DNA of 64,000 nt from Prevotella sp. (GCA_017417465.1 JAFPZD010000095.1:30032-94031), one strand, 5' to 3'. Shown: positions 8,210-17,165, numbered from the stretch's first letter. A program made the numbers and translations. Notes: generated by a model not told the origin, from the letters alone.

Positions 8210-11175
8210 AACAGAAAGAGTTTAATGTGAAACGGGTAAGAAACAATTATTTTTTACTTTTTTACCTTTTTACTTTTTTACTTTTAGTTGCTTCCTGTGG
8301 CGGCAAGTACAAGTATGAAACCGTAAAGGGCGACCAGACGAAGACGCGTATCTACACGCTGAAGAACGGTCTGAAGGTCTACCTCAGTGTGAACAAGGAA
8401 GAGCCTCGCATCCAGACGTTTATTGCCGTGCGTACTGGCTCGAAGAACGACCCCGCCGAGACCACCGGTCTGGCCCACTACCTGGAGCACCTGATGTTCA
8501 AGGGCACCGACAAGTTCGGCGTCACTGATGCGGCTGCCGAGGCACCACTGCTCGACCAGATTGAGCAGCAGTACGAGCACTACCGCACCCTCACCGATCC
8601 CGCCGAGCGCCGTCAGGCCTACGCCGTCATCGACTCGCTGAGCCAGGAGGCTGCCAAGTACTTCATCCCCAACGAGTACGACAAGCTGATGTCGGTCATC
8701 GGTGCTGAGGGCACCAACGCCTACACCTCCGAGGACGTCACCTGCTACACCGAGGACATCCCTTCGAACGAGGTTGAGAACTGGGCGAAGATCCAGTCGG
8801 ACCGCTTCCAGAACATGGTCATCCGTGGCTTCCACACCGAGCTGGAGGCCGTCTACGAGGAGTACAACATCCACCTGACCAGCGACATCGACAAGGTGTT
8901 TGTTGCCCTCTCTGCCAAGCTGTTCCCCACGCACCCCTACGGCACGCAGACCACCATCGGTACCCAGGAGCACCTGAAGAACCCCTCGATCACCAACATC
9001 AAGAACTACTTCCGCAAGTGGTATGTGCCTAACAACGTGGCCATCTGCATGTCGGGCGACATGAACCCCGACGAGGTCATCGCCACCATCGACAAGTACT
9101 TCGGCGCTTGGCAGCCCGCCCTCGACGAGCAGGGCAACCAGCTGGCTTCCGTGCCACAGCCCACGTTCCCCGAGCAGCCTGAGATTACCGCGCCCATCGA
9201 CACCACCGTCGTTGGCCTCGAGGCTGAAAACCTGTGGATGGGCTGGCGCTTCGACAGCGGCAACTCCTTGCAGATCGACACCCTGCAGGTCATCGAGTCG
9301 ATGCTGAGCAACGGCACCGCCGGCCTGCTCGACCTCGACATCAACCAGCAGATGAAGATGCTGAGCTCCATGGGCGGCGTCATGCCCCAGATGGACTATT
9401 CGCTGTTCCTCATGTCGGGTACACCACGCGAGGGACAGAGCCTCGACGAGGTGCGCACGCTGCTGCTCGCCGAGCTCGACAAACTGAAGAATGGCGACTT
9501 CAGCGACGACCTGCTGCCATCGGTCATCAACAACATGAAGCTGCACTACTACAACCAGCTCGAGAGCAACGAGAGCCGCGCCAGCATGTTTGTCACCGCC
9601 TTCATCAACGACACACCCTGGCAGCAGGAGGTCACCGCACTCGACCGCATCGAGAAAATCACGAAGGACGAGATTGTGGCCTTTGCCAACCGCCACTTCA
9701 ACGACAACTACGTGACCGTCTTCAAGCGGCAGGGCGTCGACACCACGCAGAAGAAGATCGACAAGCCGCAGATTACGCCCATCCCCACCAACCGCGACCT
9801 TGTCAGCGACTTCGTCAAGGCTATTCAGGAGACCGAGGTGAAGCCTATCGAGCCGCGCTTCGTCGACTTCAAGAAGGACCTCGCCTTCGGCACCATCGGC
9901 GCCAATGCCCAGCTGCCCTACATCTACGTCAAGAACCAGGAGAACGGGCGCTTCCAGATGGCCCTGCGCTACGACTTCGGTGAGGAGAGCGACGTGCGCT
10001 ACACCTATGCCGCCGACTATCTCGACTACCTCGGCACCGACTCACTCACGCCCGAGCAGCTCAAGCAGCAGTTCTACAAGCTCGCCTGCTCCTACTCCGT
10101 CGTCGTCATGCCGCGCAGCATCTCAGTCACCCTCAATGGCCTGGGCGAGAACATGCCACAGGCACTCGCACTGCTCGACAACCTGCTGCAGAACGCTAAG
10201 GTCGACACCATGGCTTGGATGCAGTACTGCGCACTCACGGCCAAGCAGCGTGCCGACAGCAAGGCCGACCAGCGCACCAACTTCAACTACCTCTACAACT
10301 ACGGTCTCTACGGCCCTTACAATCCCTACCGCAACCAGCTGAGCGATGCTGAGCTCGCACAGACCAATCCCCAGGACCTGCTCGACCTGCTGAAAGGCCT
10401 TGCCCAGTATGAGCATACCATCCTCTATTACGGCCCGATGAGTGAGCGTGAGCTGGCCGACGCCATCACCAAGGCGCATAAGGTCGGCGCAGAGCTGCAG
10501 AAAGCACCCGAGGGACGCAACTACGTCCTGCAGGAAACGCCTGAGAACGAGGTGCTGCTGGCTCCCTTCGATGCCAAGAACATCTACATGCGCATGATCC
10601 ACAACGAGCAGCGCCCGTGGAATGCCGACGAGGCACCGCTCCACGCCCTCTTCAACGAGTACTTCGGTGGCGGCATGAACACCATCGTCTTCCAGGAGCT
10701 GCGCGAGGCCCGTGGCCTGGCCTACAACGCCTTTGCTGCCTACGTCGACCCGCAGTACAAGGACCAGCCCGAGTACTTCTTCACGCACATCATCACCCAG
10801 AACGACAAGATGATGGACTGCGTGCGCCAGTTCCACGTCATCCTCGACACCATCCCGCAGAGCGAGAACGCCTTCAACATTGCCAAGGAGGCACTCACCA
10901 AGCGCCTCGCAAGCCAGCGTAACACCAAGTTCGGGCTTATCAACTCCTGGCTCGTCGCTCAGCAGCGTGGCATCGACTACGACATCAACGAGCGCATCTA
11001 CAACGCGTTGCCGCACCTTACGCTCAAGGACATCGTCGACTTCGAGCAGCAGCTCATGGCGCACAAGGCCTATCGCTACGTCATCCTCGGCGACGAGCGC
11101 GACCTCGACCTGGCCGCCCTCCAGCAGTACGGCCCCATCAAGCGTCTCTCCACGCAGGAGATATTTGGCTATTGA
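8206..11175 (+). CDS. M16 family zinc metallopeptidase, lipoprotein
   Basis: 989 residues. Lipoprotein signal with Cys31 (LVASC). The N-terminal M16 domain has the inverted zinc motif HYLEH (91-95) and the distal glutamate segment ELEAVYEEY (212-220). Two M16 halves are present, and the C-terminal half lacks HxxEH, as is usual for the single-chain form. The predicted role is peptide degradation in the periplasm or at the outer membrane. The ATG at 8206 overlaps the stop of the preceding gene. The hydrophobic core of the signal peptide (LLFYLFTFLLL) is encoded by 8250-8287, a copy of the TTTTTTACCTTTTTAC repeat that also forms the right arm of the inverted array. GTG at 8227 is an alternative start. 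Confidence 0.93.
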   Translation: MKQKEFNVKRVRNNYFLLFYLFTFLLLVASCGGKYKYETVKGDQTKTRIYTLKNGLKVYLSVNKEEPRIQTFIAVRTGSKNDPAETTGLAHYLEHLMFKGTDKFGVTDAAAEAPLLDQIEQQYEHYRTLTDPAERRQAYAVIDSLSQEAAKYFIPNEYDKLMSVIGAEGTNAYTSEDVTCYTEDIPSNEVENWAKIQSDRFQNMVIRGFHTELEAVYEEYNIHLTSDIDKVFVALSAKLFPTHPYGTQTTIGTQEHLKNPSITNIKNYFRKWYVPNNVAICMSGDMNPDEVIATIDKYFGAWQPALDEQGNQLASVPQPTFPEQPEITAPIDTTVVGLEAENLWMGWRFDSGNSLQIDTLQVIESMLSNGTAGLLDLDINQQMKMLSSMGGVMPQMDYSLFLMSGTPREGQSLDEVRTLLLAELDKLKNGDFSDDLLPSVINNMKLHYYNQLESNESRASMFVTAFINDTPWQQEVTALDRIEKITKDEIVAFANRHFNDNYVTVFKRQGVDTTQKKIDKPQITPIPTNRDLVSDFVKAIQETEVKPIEPRFVDFKKDLAFGTIGANAQLPYIYVKNQENGRFQMALRYDFGEESDVRYTYAADYLDYLGTDSLTPEQLKQQFYKLACSYSVVVMPRSISVTLNGLGENMPQALALLDNLLQNAKVDTMAWMQYCALTAKQRADSKADQRTNFNYLYNYGLYGPYNPYRNQLSDAELAQTNPQDLLDLLKGLAQYEHTILYYGPMSERELADAITKAHKVGAELQKAPEGRNYVLQETPENEVLLAPFDAKNIYMRMIHNEQRPWNADEAPLHALFNEYFGGGMNTIVFQELREARGLAYNAFAAYVDPQYKDQPEYFFTHIITQNDKMMDCVRQFHVILDTIPQSENAFNIAKEALTKRLASQRNTKFGLINSWLVAQQRGIDYDINERIYNALPHLTLKDIVDFEQQLMAHKAYRYVILGDERDLDLAALQQYGPIKRLSTQEIFGY
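8250..8287 (+). repeat. Right arm of inverted array, inside the M16 signal-peptide codons
   Basis: TTTTTACTTTTTTACC followed by TTTTTACTTTTTTACTTTT, the exact reverse complement of the 16-bp unit at 7721-7803. It is translated as part of the M16 lipoprotein signal peptide. Confidence 0.9.
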
Positions 11176-11207
11176 GGTAGAAGTTAAAAATACCTTGGTA
11201 TTGTTTT

Positions 11208-11311
11208 GAAAGAAATCAGCAACAATTAGAAAGAATAATATCCAACAATGAGAAATAATATTTCTTCTAATTTCTGGATGTAATTCTTTCTAATTGTTGC
11301 CTATTTCTTTC
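11208..11311. repeat. 104-bp near-perfect palindrome after the M16 gene
   Basis: The left half opens GAAAGAAATCAGCAACAATT. The right half is its reverse complement with roughly ten differences over about 50 bp and almost no loop. It could serve as a transcription end for the M16 gene or be a small non-autonomous mobile element. No ORF is present. Confidence 0.75.
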
Positions 11312-11367
11312 ATTGAACATCGCACCAAGTTATTTTTTAAGTAGATGAACACAATTTTTTTATAAAA

Positions 11368-11437
11368 AACAACGAATTAAACGAATTAAACGAATTACAA
11401 TGCGCAACAATTCGTTTAATTCGTCAAATTCGTTGTT
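11368..11437. repeat. Hairpin repeat built of ACGAATTAA units, copy 1
   Basis: 29-nt arms (11368-11396 and 11409-11437) made of AACGAATTAAACGAATT units with two mismatches, around a 12-nt loop ACAATGCGCAAC. A second copy in the opposite orientation, with a matching loop, is at 61366-61429. The rest of the 330-bp gap between the M16 and GH31 genes holds only the palindrome at 11208 and AT-rich sequence. Confidence 0.85.
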
Positions 11438-11505
11438 GGAAAAAGGATAATTTGTATAAACTAAATTTGAATAGTTACTTATCATAACTGAATCCACTAA
11501 CCTGT

Positions 11506-14409
11506 ATGAAACACTCCTTCTTCCTACTCCTGGCAGCGAGTTTGCTTGCAGCTTGCACCTCAGCTCCCGTAGAGCGTACGGACCGCGGCGTCATCGTGCG
11601 CCTCGCTCCTGAGTCCACGAACCAGACGCGCCAGGTGCGTGTCGAGGTGCTCGGCGAGAAACTCATCCACGTCTCTGCCACGCCCGAGAAAAGCTTCTCC
11701 TCGAAGCAGAGCCTCGTCGTGCTGCCCGTCAGCGCGACGACAGCCTTCACCGTTGACGAGCGCGACGACTCGGTGCTGGTGCGTACCGCAAAGGTGACGG
11801 CGGCTGTGAGCCGTCAGACCGGCGAGGTGCGGTTCCACGATGCCGCCGGCCAGCTCATCCTCGCTGAGGACAGCGCCGGACGCTCGTTCGCTCCCATCGA
11901 GGTGGAGGGCACCCGTGCCTACAGCGTGCGCCAGGTGTTCCAGTCGGCTGCCGATGACGAGGGCTACTATGGCCTGGGTCAGCATCAGGCCGACGAGTTC
12001 AACTACAAGGGCAAGAACGAGGAGCTGTTTCAGTACAACACGAAGGTGTCCGTGCCGTTCATCGTCTCGACACGGGGCTATGGCATCCTGTGGGACAGCT
12101 ATTCCCTGTGCCGTTTCGGCCATCCCGACGCCTACGTTCAGTTAGGCGACGTGTTCCGTCTCTACGACAAAGAGGGTAGGGAAGGGGCCCTGACGGGTAC
12201 CTACCAGCCCGCCGACAACACGAAGGAGCCGCTGGTGCGGCGCGAGGACTCGCTCTACTTCGAGCACTACGACCGTGCCACCAACTTCGCAACCGTCGTC
12301 AACCTGCCCGACTTCCCCTTTGCGGGGAGCCACGTCAGCTACGAGGGCGCCATCGAGCCGAAGCAGGACGGACAGTACCACTTCATACTCTACTATGCTG
12401 GCTACATGAAGGTGTGGCTCGGCGGACAACTGGTGGTGCCCGAGCGCTGGCGTGCCGCATGGAACCCCAACAGCTATAAGTTCACGGCCGACCTGAAGGC
12501 TGGCGAGCGCGTGCCCCTGAAGATCGAGTGGCTGCCCGATGGCGGCACCTCGTTCTGTGGGCTGCGCGTGCTCACGCCAAGGTCTGCAGATGAGTGTCGG
12601 AAGATGTCGTGGTGGAGCGAGATGCAGCCGCAGCTGGACTACTACTTCGTCGCTGGCGACTCGATGGACGAGGTTGTCAGTGGCTACCGCACGCTCACGG
12701 GCAAGGCACCCATCATGCCGAAGTGGGCCATGGGCTTCTGGCAGAGCCGCGAGCGCTACAAGACGCAGGACGAGCTGCTGGCTACGCTCGGCGAGTTCCG
12801 CCAGCGCAACATCCCCATCGACAACATCGTGCTCGACTGGTTCTATTGGCCTGAGACACAGTGGGGAAGCCATGAGTTCGACGCTGACCGCTTCCCCAGC
12901 CCCAAGGCGATGGTCGACAGCGTCCACAAGCTGAATGCGCACCTGATGATTTCCGTGTGGCCGAAGTTCTATGCCGCCACCGAGCACTTCAAGGAGTTCG
13001 ATGCAAAGGGATGGATGTACCGCCAGGCCGTCGTCGACAGCATCCGCGACTGGGTGGGACCGGGCTACGTCGGCTCGTTCTACGATGCCTATAGTGCCGA
13101 CGCCCGCCAGCTCTTCTGGAACCAGATTGCCGAGCACCTCTACCCGCTGGGCATCGATGCCTGGTGGATGGACGCCAGCGAGCCTAACGTGAAGGACTGC
13201 ACCGACCTGGAGTACCGCAAGATGCTGTGTGGACCGACGGCGCTCGGACCGTCAACGCAGTATTTCAACACTTACGCCCTGATGAACGCTCAGGCCATCT
13301 ACGAGGGGCAGCGCACTACGCAACCTGAAGGTGAGGCGCGCGTGTTCCTGCTGACGCGCTCGGGCTTCGCTGGCCTGCAGCGCTATTCCACGGCAACATG
13401 GAGTGGCGACATAGGCACCCGCTGGGAGGATATGAAGGCGCAGATCTCGGCCGGCCTGAACTTCGCCGTCAGCGGCATTCCCTACTGGACGATGGACATT
13501 GGCGGCTTCTCGGTCGAGGGGCGCTACTATGGTGCGCAGGAGGCCTACAACCGCACGGGGCAGGAGAATGCCGACCTGCGGGAGTGGCGCGAGCTGCAGG
13601 CACGCTGGTATCAGTTTGGAGCCTTCTGCCCGCTCTACCGTGCCCACGGTCAGTATCCCTTCCGCGAAGTCTTTAACATCGCGCCTGAGCAGCATCCCGC
13701 CTACCAGTCGATTGTCTACTACACCAAGCTGCGCTACCGCCTGATGCCTTACATCTACTCGCTGGCTGGCATGACATGGACCGACGACTACACCATCATG
13801 CGACCGCTGGTGATGGACTTCACCGCCGACCATCAGGTCTACGACATCGGCGACCAGTTCATGTTCGGACCCGCGCTGATGGTGTCGCCCGTCTATGTCT
13901 ACGGTGCGCGCAACCGTGAGGTCTATTTCCCTGCCGACAGCGGCTGGTACGACTTCTACACGGGCCGTTATGTTCCCGGAGGCCAGCGCCTCTCCGTCGC
14001 TGCTCCCTACGAGCGCCTACCGCTCTATGTGCGCGAGGGAAGCATCCTCCCCGTAGGCCCCGACATGCAGTACAGCAACGAGAAGCCGGCGTCAGAGCTG
14101 ACCCTTTATGTCTACACGGGTCGCAACGCTCACTTCACGCTCTACGAGGACGAGGGCACCAACTACAATTACGAGCGCGGCCAGTATGCCACCATCCCCA
14201 TGACCTACGACGAGCAGCAGGGCACCCTCACCATCGGCGCTCGCAACGGCTCCTTCCCCGGCATGCTGCAAACACGCACCTTCAACGTCATCTTCGTCGG
14301 TAAGCGCAACCCCGTCCCCTTCGCTTCGGACGCCGCCGCCACTGGTGCCGCCTCGTCTACCGTTGTCACCTACGACGGCAGCCCCCTCACCGTTTCGGCA
14401 AAAGAGTAG
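11506..14409 (+). CDS. GH31 family glycosidase with PA14 insert, likely alpha-xylosidase
   Basis: 967 residues, lipoprotein signal with Cys16 or Cys17 region (LLAACTS). The N-terminal beta-sandwich is interrupted by a PA14-like module (about 255-360), then the (beta/alpha)8 catalytic domain. The nucleophile is Asp556 in WWMDASEPN and the probable acid/base Asp635 is in SGDIGTRWE. A C-terminal beta-sandwich follows. A PA14 insert at this position is typical of Bacteroidota and Cellvibrio alpha-xylosidases that trim xyloglucan oligosaccharides. That substrate is inferred from architecture; alpha-glucosidase activity is the alternative. No SusC/SusD genes adjoin it. Confidence 0.88.
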   Translation: MKHSFFLLLAASLLAACTSAPVERTDRGVIVRLAPESTNQTRQVRVEVLGEKLIHVSATPEKSFSSKQSLVVLPVSATTAFTVDERDDSVLVRTAKVTAAVSRQTGEVRFHDAAGQLILAEDSAGRSFAPIEVEGTRAYSVRQVFQSAADDEGYYGLGQHQADEFNYKGKNEELFQYNTKVSVPFIVSTRGYGILWDSYSLCRFGHPDAYVQLGDVFRLYDKEGREGALTGTYQPADNTKEPLVRREDSLYFEHYDRATNFATVVNLPDFPFAGSHVSYEGAIEPKQDGQYHFILYYAGYMKVWLGGQLVVPERWRAAWNPNSYKFTADLKAGERVPLKIEWLPDGGTSFCGLRVLTPRSADECRKMSWWSEMQPQLDYYFVAGDSMDEVVSGYRTLTGKAPIMPKWAMGFWQSRERYKTQDELLATLGEFRQRNIPIDNIVLDWFYWPETQWGSHEFDADRFPSPKAMVDSVHKLNAHLMISVWPKFYAATEHFKEFDAKGWMYRQAVVDSIRDWVGPGYVGSFYDAYSADARQLFWNQIAEHLYPLGIDAWWMDASEPNVKDCTDLEYRKMLCGPTALGPSTQYFNTYALMNAQAIYEGQRTTQPEGEARVFLLTRSGFAGLQRYSTATWSGDIGTRWEDMKAQISAGLNFAVSGIPYWTMDIGGFSVEGRYYGAQEAYNRTGQENADLREWRELQARWYQFGAFCPLYRAHGQYPFREVFNIAPEQHPAYQSIVYYTKLRYRLMPYIYSLAGMTWTDDYTIMRPLVMDFTADHQVYDIGDQFMFGPALMVSPVYVYGARNREVYFPADSGWYDFYTGRYVPGGQRLSVAAPYERLPLYVREGSILPVGPDMQYSNEKPASELTLYVYTGRNAHFTLYEDEGTNYNYERGQYATIPMTYDEQQGTLTIGARNGSFPGMLQTRTFNVIFVGKRNPVPFASDAAATGAASSTVVTYDGSPLTVSAKE

Positions 14410-14445
14410 ACACTGGGGGCCACACTGCCCCGAATGTCCATAAAA

Positions 14446-14577
14446 GACCTCCCCTAACCCCTCCTGTAGGAGGGGGATAAGTTACCATATCCGCCGCAGG
14501 TCTACCTTCTCCGCCGCAGGTCTAACCAACACCCCCTCCCTTGGGGAGGGGGTTGGGGGGTGGGTTTTGGTAGGGGG
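14446..14577. repeat. CCCCTCC/GGAGGGG palindromic repeats between convergent genes
   Basis: Contains CCTCCCCTAACCCCTCC with a short palindrome (CCTCCTGTAGGAGG-like), two direct copies of CCGCCGCAGGTCTA, and ACCCCCTCCCTTGGGGAGGG running into GGTTGGGGGGTGGG. This is a copy cluster of the repeat family that recurs at 28019, 34009, 35786, 42888, 46767 and 58975-59160. It separates two convergent genes and may act as a two-way transcription end. Confidence 0.75.
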
Positions 14578-14585
14578 CTGGCTTT

Positions 14586-15944
14586 TCAATCCACCTCCTC
14601 GTCGGCCTCGTACCCTCCCATCTCTCTGATGGCGTTCTTCAGCATCGTGTACTGCTGGTACAGGTTGTTCACCGGCTCCTCGCCCTGCACATAGTCGTGC
14701 ATGGGCGACTTCAGGAAGAACGACAGGAACCGCTGCGTGCCCCATCGTCCTGCGCGTGCGGCAAGGTCGCTCAGCAGGCACAGGTCGAGGCACAGCGGAG
14801 CAGCGAGGATGCTGTCGCGGCAGAGGAAGTTGATCTTGATCTGCATCGGATAGCCCATCCATCCGAAGATATCGATGTTGTCCCAGCCCTCCTTGTTGTC
14901 GTTGCGCGGCGGGTAGTAGTTGATGCGCACCTTATGGTAGTACTGCGTGTCCTCGTCGTTGCCGTGGCCGTAGAGGTCGGGTTGCACCTCGGGCTTCAGG
15001 ATGGTCTCAAGCGTCGACAGCTTCGACACCTCCTTCGTGCGGAAGTTAGCCGGCTCGTCGAGCACCATGCCGTCGCGGTTGCCCAGGATGTTCGTCGAGA
15101 ACCAGCCGCTCAGACCCAGGCAGCGCACGCCGATGATGGGTGCGAAGCCCGACTTCACCAGCGTCTGACCCGTTTTGAAGTCCTTGCCCGCGATGGGCAT
15201 CTGCGTCTTCTCGGCCAGCTCCCACATGGCGGGGATGTCGACCGTCGTGTTCGGCGCACCCATGATGAACGGCGCACCCTCCTGAAGCGCCGCGTAGGCG
15301 TAGCACATCGACGGCGCGATGTGCTCACGGTCGTCAGCCTTCAACGCCTGCTCCAGAGCCGCCAGCGTGTAGTGCACCTGCTTGTCCACGGGCACATAGA
15401 TCTCGGTCGATGCCGCCCACAGCACCACGATGCGGCTGCAGCCGTGGGCCTGCTTGAACTGGCGGATGTCCTCGCGCAGCATCTCGACCATCTCCCACCG
15501 CGTGGGCAGCGCGCATTGCCCGTCGACCACCGTGCACTTCACGTTGTCACCATCCAGGCGCTTGGCATAGTTCTTATCGAAGGCGGCCTTCATCGGCACA
15601 ATCTTCTCCAGCTCATCGCGCACGGGCTCGATGTCCTTCTCCTTCAGCACCTCGGCATACATCGCAGCCTGATAGGCGTTCTGGGGGTACACGTCCCAGC
15701 AGCCGAAGACAATGTCGTTCAGGTCGGCAAGGGGCACGATGTCCTTGTACGCCAGGTACTGCTTGTCAGCGCCCTTCCCGATGCGGATCTTGTCGTACTG
15801 CGTCATCGACCCCACGGGCTTGGCCAGCCCCTTGCGCGTCATCAGCACGCCAGTCATAAAGGTTGTTGCCACGGCGCCGTTGCCGACGACGAGGATTCCC
15901 AGCTTGCCCTCTGCGGGCTTGACGATGTTCTTTTTCTGTTCCAT
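14586..15944 (-). CDS. ino1: Myo-inositol-1-phosphate synthase
   Basis: 452 residues, cytoplasmic. It converts glucose-6-phosphate to inositol-1-phosphate using bound NAD. The N-terminal Rossmann motif is VVGNGAVATTF (about 19-29). Conserved INO1 segments are KDFKTGQTLVKS, LGLSGWFSTNILGNRDG and GWMGYPMQIKINFLCRDS. In gut Bacteroidota the enzyme feeds synthesis of inositol phospholipids and inositol sphingolipids; that use is taken from family knowledge. No lipid gene lies nearby, and the gene appears to be transcribed alone from a promoter at 16007-16037. Confidence 0.95.
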   Translation of the reverse strand: MEQKKNIVKPAEGKLGILVVGNGAVATTFMTGVLMTRKGLAKPVGSMTQYDKIRIGKGADKQYLAYKDIVPLADLNDIVFGCWDVYPQNAYQAAMYAEVLKEKDIEPVRDELEKIVPMKAAFDKNYAKRLDGDNVKCTVVDGQCALPTRWEMVEMLREDIRQFKQAHGCSRIVVLWAASTEIYVPVDKQVHYTLAALEQALKADDREHIAPSMCYAYAALQEGAPFIMGAPNTTVDIPAMWELAEKTQMPIAGKDFKTGQTLVKSGFAPIIGVRCLGLSGWFSTNILGNRDGMVLDEPANFRTKEVSKLSTLETILKPEVQPDLYGHGNDEDTQYYHKVRINYYPPRNDNKEGWDNIDIFGWMGYPMQIKINFLCRDSILAAPLCLDLCLLSDLAARAGRWGTQRFLSFFLKSPMHDYVQGEEPVNNLYQQYTMLKNAIREMGGYEADEEVD

Positions 15945-16006
15945 GTTTTGCTGTCGTTTAGTTTATGATAAGTTGTGACTATGTCCATCCCTCTCGGAAT
16001 CGGCGA

Positions 16007-16038
16007 CAAAGTTACTCATTTTCGTGGAACTAACGAAA
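16007..16038 (-). promoter_or_regulatory. Promoter of ino1
   Basis: Read on the minus strand: TAACTTTG (16007-16014) as the -7 box with a TTTCG-type -33 element about 20 bp upstream. It gives a leader of about 55 nt before the ATG at 15944. Confidence 0.55.
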
Positions 16039-16062
16039 GCTTTTCCATTTTTTAACCTCTCC

Positions 16063-16174
16063 ACTCGCTCCGCCTCGCCCTGCGCTTGCCTCTCCTCTCC
16101 CTGCGCTTGCCCCGCCTCGCCCTGCGCTTGCCTCTCCTCGCCCTCCACTTGCCTCTCCTCCCCCTCCACTTGCG
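16063..16174. repeat. Tandem CTGCGCTTGCC-type repeat
   Basis: Five to six units of about 21 bp alternating CTCGCCCTGCGCTTGCC and CTCCTCCACTTGCC-like sequences. On the minus strand it reads as a run of Glu-Gly-Glu/Gln repeats, but no believable gene surrounds it. Between here and 16329 nothing else is recognised. Confidence 0.75.
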
Positions 16175-16328
16175 GTATGCACTTGTATCGTTCTGTATGC
16201 CGCGTTGTTAACGCGGCCCCGCCTCCTTCCCCATCCCTATTTGTCCCTGTAGTCTTTACTCCCCACAAAAAAGGGGACGTGTATCTCACACATCCCCTTT
16301 CTCACGCGGCACCAAAATCCTCACGTTT

Positions 16329-16480
16329 CACCGTGTTCAACCGTGTAGAACCGTGGCTCATCTTTCATCTTTCATTTTTCATCTTTAATCTTAATTAAGA
16401 CCGTGTTCAACCGTGTAGAACCGTGGCTCATCTTTCATCTTAATTAAGACCGTGTTCAAACCGTGTAGAACCGTGGCTTC
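16329..16480. repeat. Three tandem copies of an ACCGTGTTCAACCGTGTAG unit
   Basis: Copies begin near 16331, 16400 and 16449. Each holds three ACCGTG boxes, and the first two end in CTCATCTTTCATC and TTAATTAAG. The array ends a few bases past the stop codon of the HU-like gene. The ACCGTGTNNAAACC core resembles the unit repeated three times inside trpE. Confidence 0.85.
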
Positions 16481-16486
16481 ACCCCC

Positions 16487-16963
16487 TTAAGGCTCCTCGT
16501 CCTCCTCCTCGTCCTGGGGCAGGTAGTCGTTGGGATCCAGCTTCTGGAAGCTCATCTTCGCCATGATCTTACGCGAAGTGATCTCCTCCTCCTTCACGTT
16601 CTCGGGATACAGTCTGAGGTGTACACCCTTGAGGTTCGTGCTGATGTCGAAGTCCTCTTCCGAGGCGGCAGGTTCGCACTCGAACGTCGGACGGAACGTC
16701 CCCAGTCCGTCGAGCTTCACGGCCACGCCCGTCGAGATGATCTCAATCAGGCAGTCCACGATCTCCTGCACCACGGCCGCATACACAGCCTTGCCGAACG
16801 AGCCATTGTGCTCGAAGATGTGCTTCACCAGACCCTTCGTCGACAGCGTCTGCGTGCAGTGAGGCACTGCCACAAACTTACCCACCACGCCGGGAATCGG
16901 AAAACGCTCGTTACCCTTGATCTCACGGATGCGATACTGCATCGCAATCTTGTTTCTTGCCAT
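16487..16963 (-). CDS. HU-family histone-like DNA-binding protein
   Basis: 158 residues, longer than classic HU (about 90) because of an N-terminal extension and a C-terminal tail rich in Asp and Glu. The HU core is visible from KGLVKHIFEHNG to GLGTFRPTF. It fits the Bacteroidota HU-like group that is often found beside VirE_N/DUF3987 genes, and such genes do lie 4-7 kb away here. It binds DNA as a dimer, probably without strict sequence specificity. The acidic tail (DEEEDEEP) could moderate binding. It is transcribed alone from the promoter at 17134-17165 with a leader of about 160 nt. Confidence 0.88.
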   Translation of the reverse strand: MARNKIAMQYRIREIKGNERFPIPGVVGKFVAVPHCTQTLSTKGLVKHIFEHNGSFGKAVYAAVVQEIVDCLIEIISTGVAVKLDGLGTFRPTFECEPAASEEDFDISTNLKGVHLRLYPENVKEEEITSRKIMAKMSFQKLDPNDYLPQDEEEDEEP

Positions 16964-17133
16964 AATGTAAAAATAAATGGTATTAGATTATTAACTCTGC
17001 GGCCAGCTACATCGGGTGAACCGCTCCCGCTGTTAGCCCTCTCGAAAACCCTTTCCTTTCAGCATTCATCGGGCTCTTTCCGGGGCTTGGAAGTCTGAAC
17101 AGGCGCCTTTGTCCGTCCCTCCATTTCTGCCTA

Positions 17134-17165
17134 CAAAGGTACAATATTTTTCTCAAACCACCAAA
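17134..17165 (-). promoter_or_regulatory. Promoter of the HU-like gene
   Basis: Minus strand: TTTG at 17162-17165, 20 bp, TACCTTTG at 17134-17141. The 5' leader spans roughly 16964-17127, and no small ORF or riboswitch is recognised in it. The whole 326-bp gap to the next gene holds this promoter and the divergent one at 17228. Confidence 0.75.

Noticed and set aside
15963-16289. ORF on the minus strand with GEERQVEGEERQAQGE repeats
   Set aside because: It is produced only by translating the tandem GC-rich repeat, overlaps the ino1 promoter, and has no homologous look.
16964-17127. Riboswitch in the leader of the HU-like gene
   Set aside because: A leader of about 160 nt exists, but no recognised riboswitch consensus or clear pairing was seen by eye.
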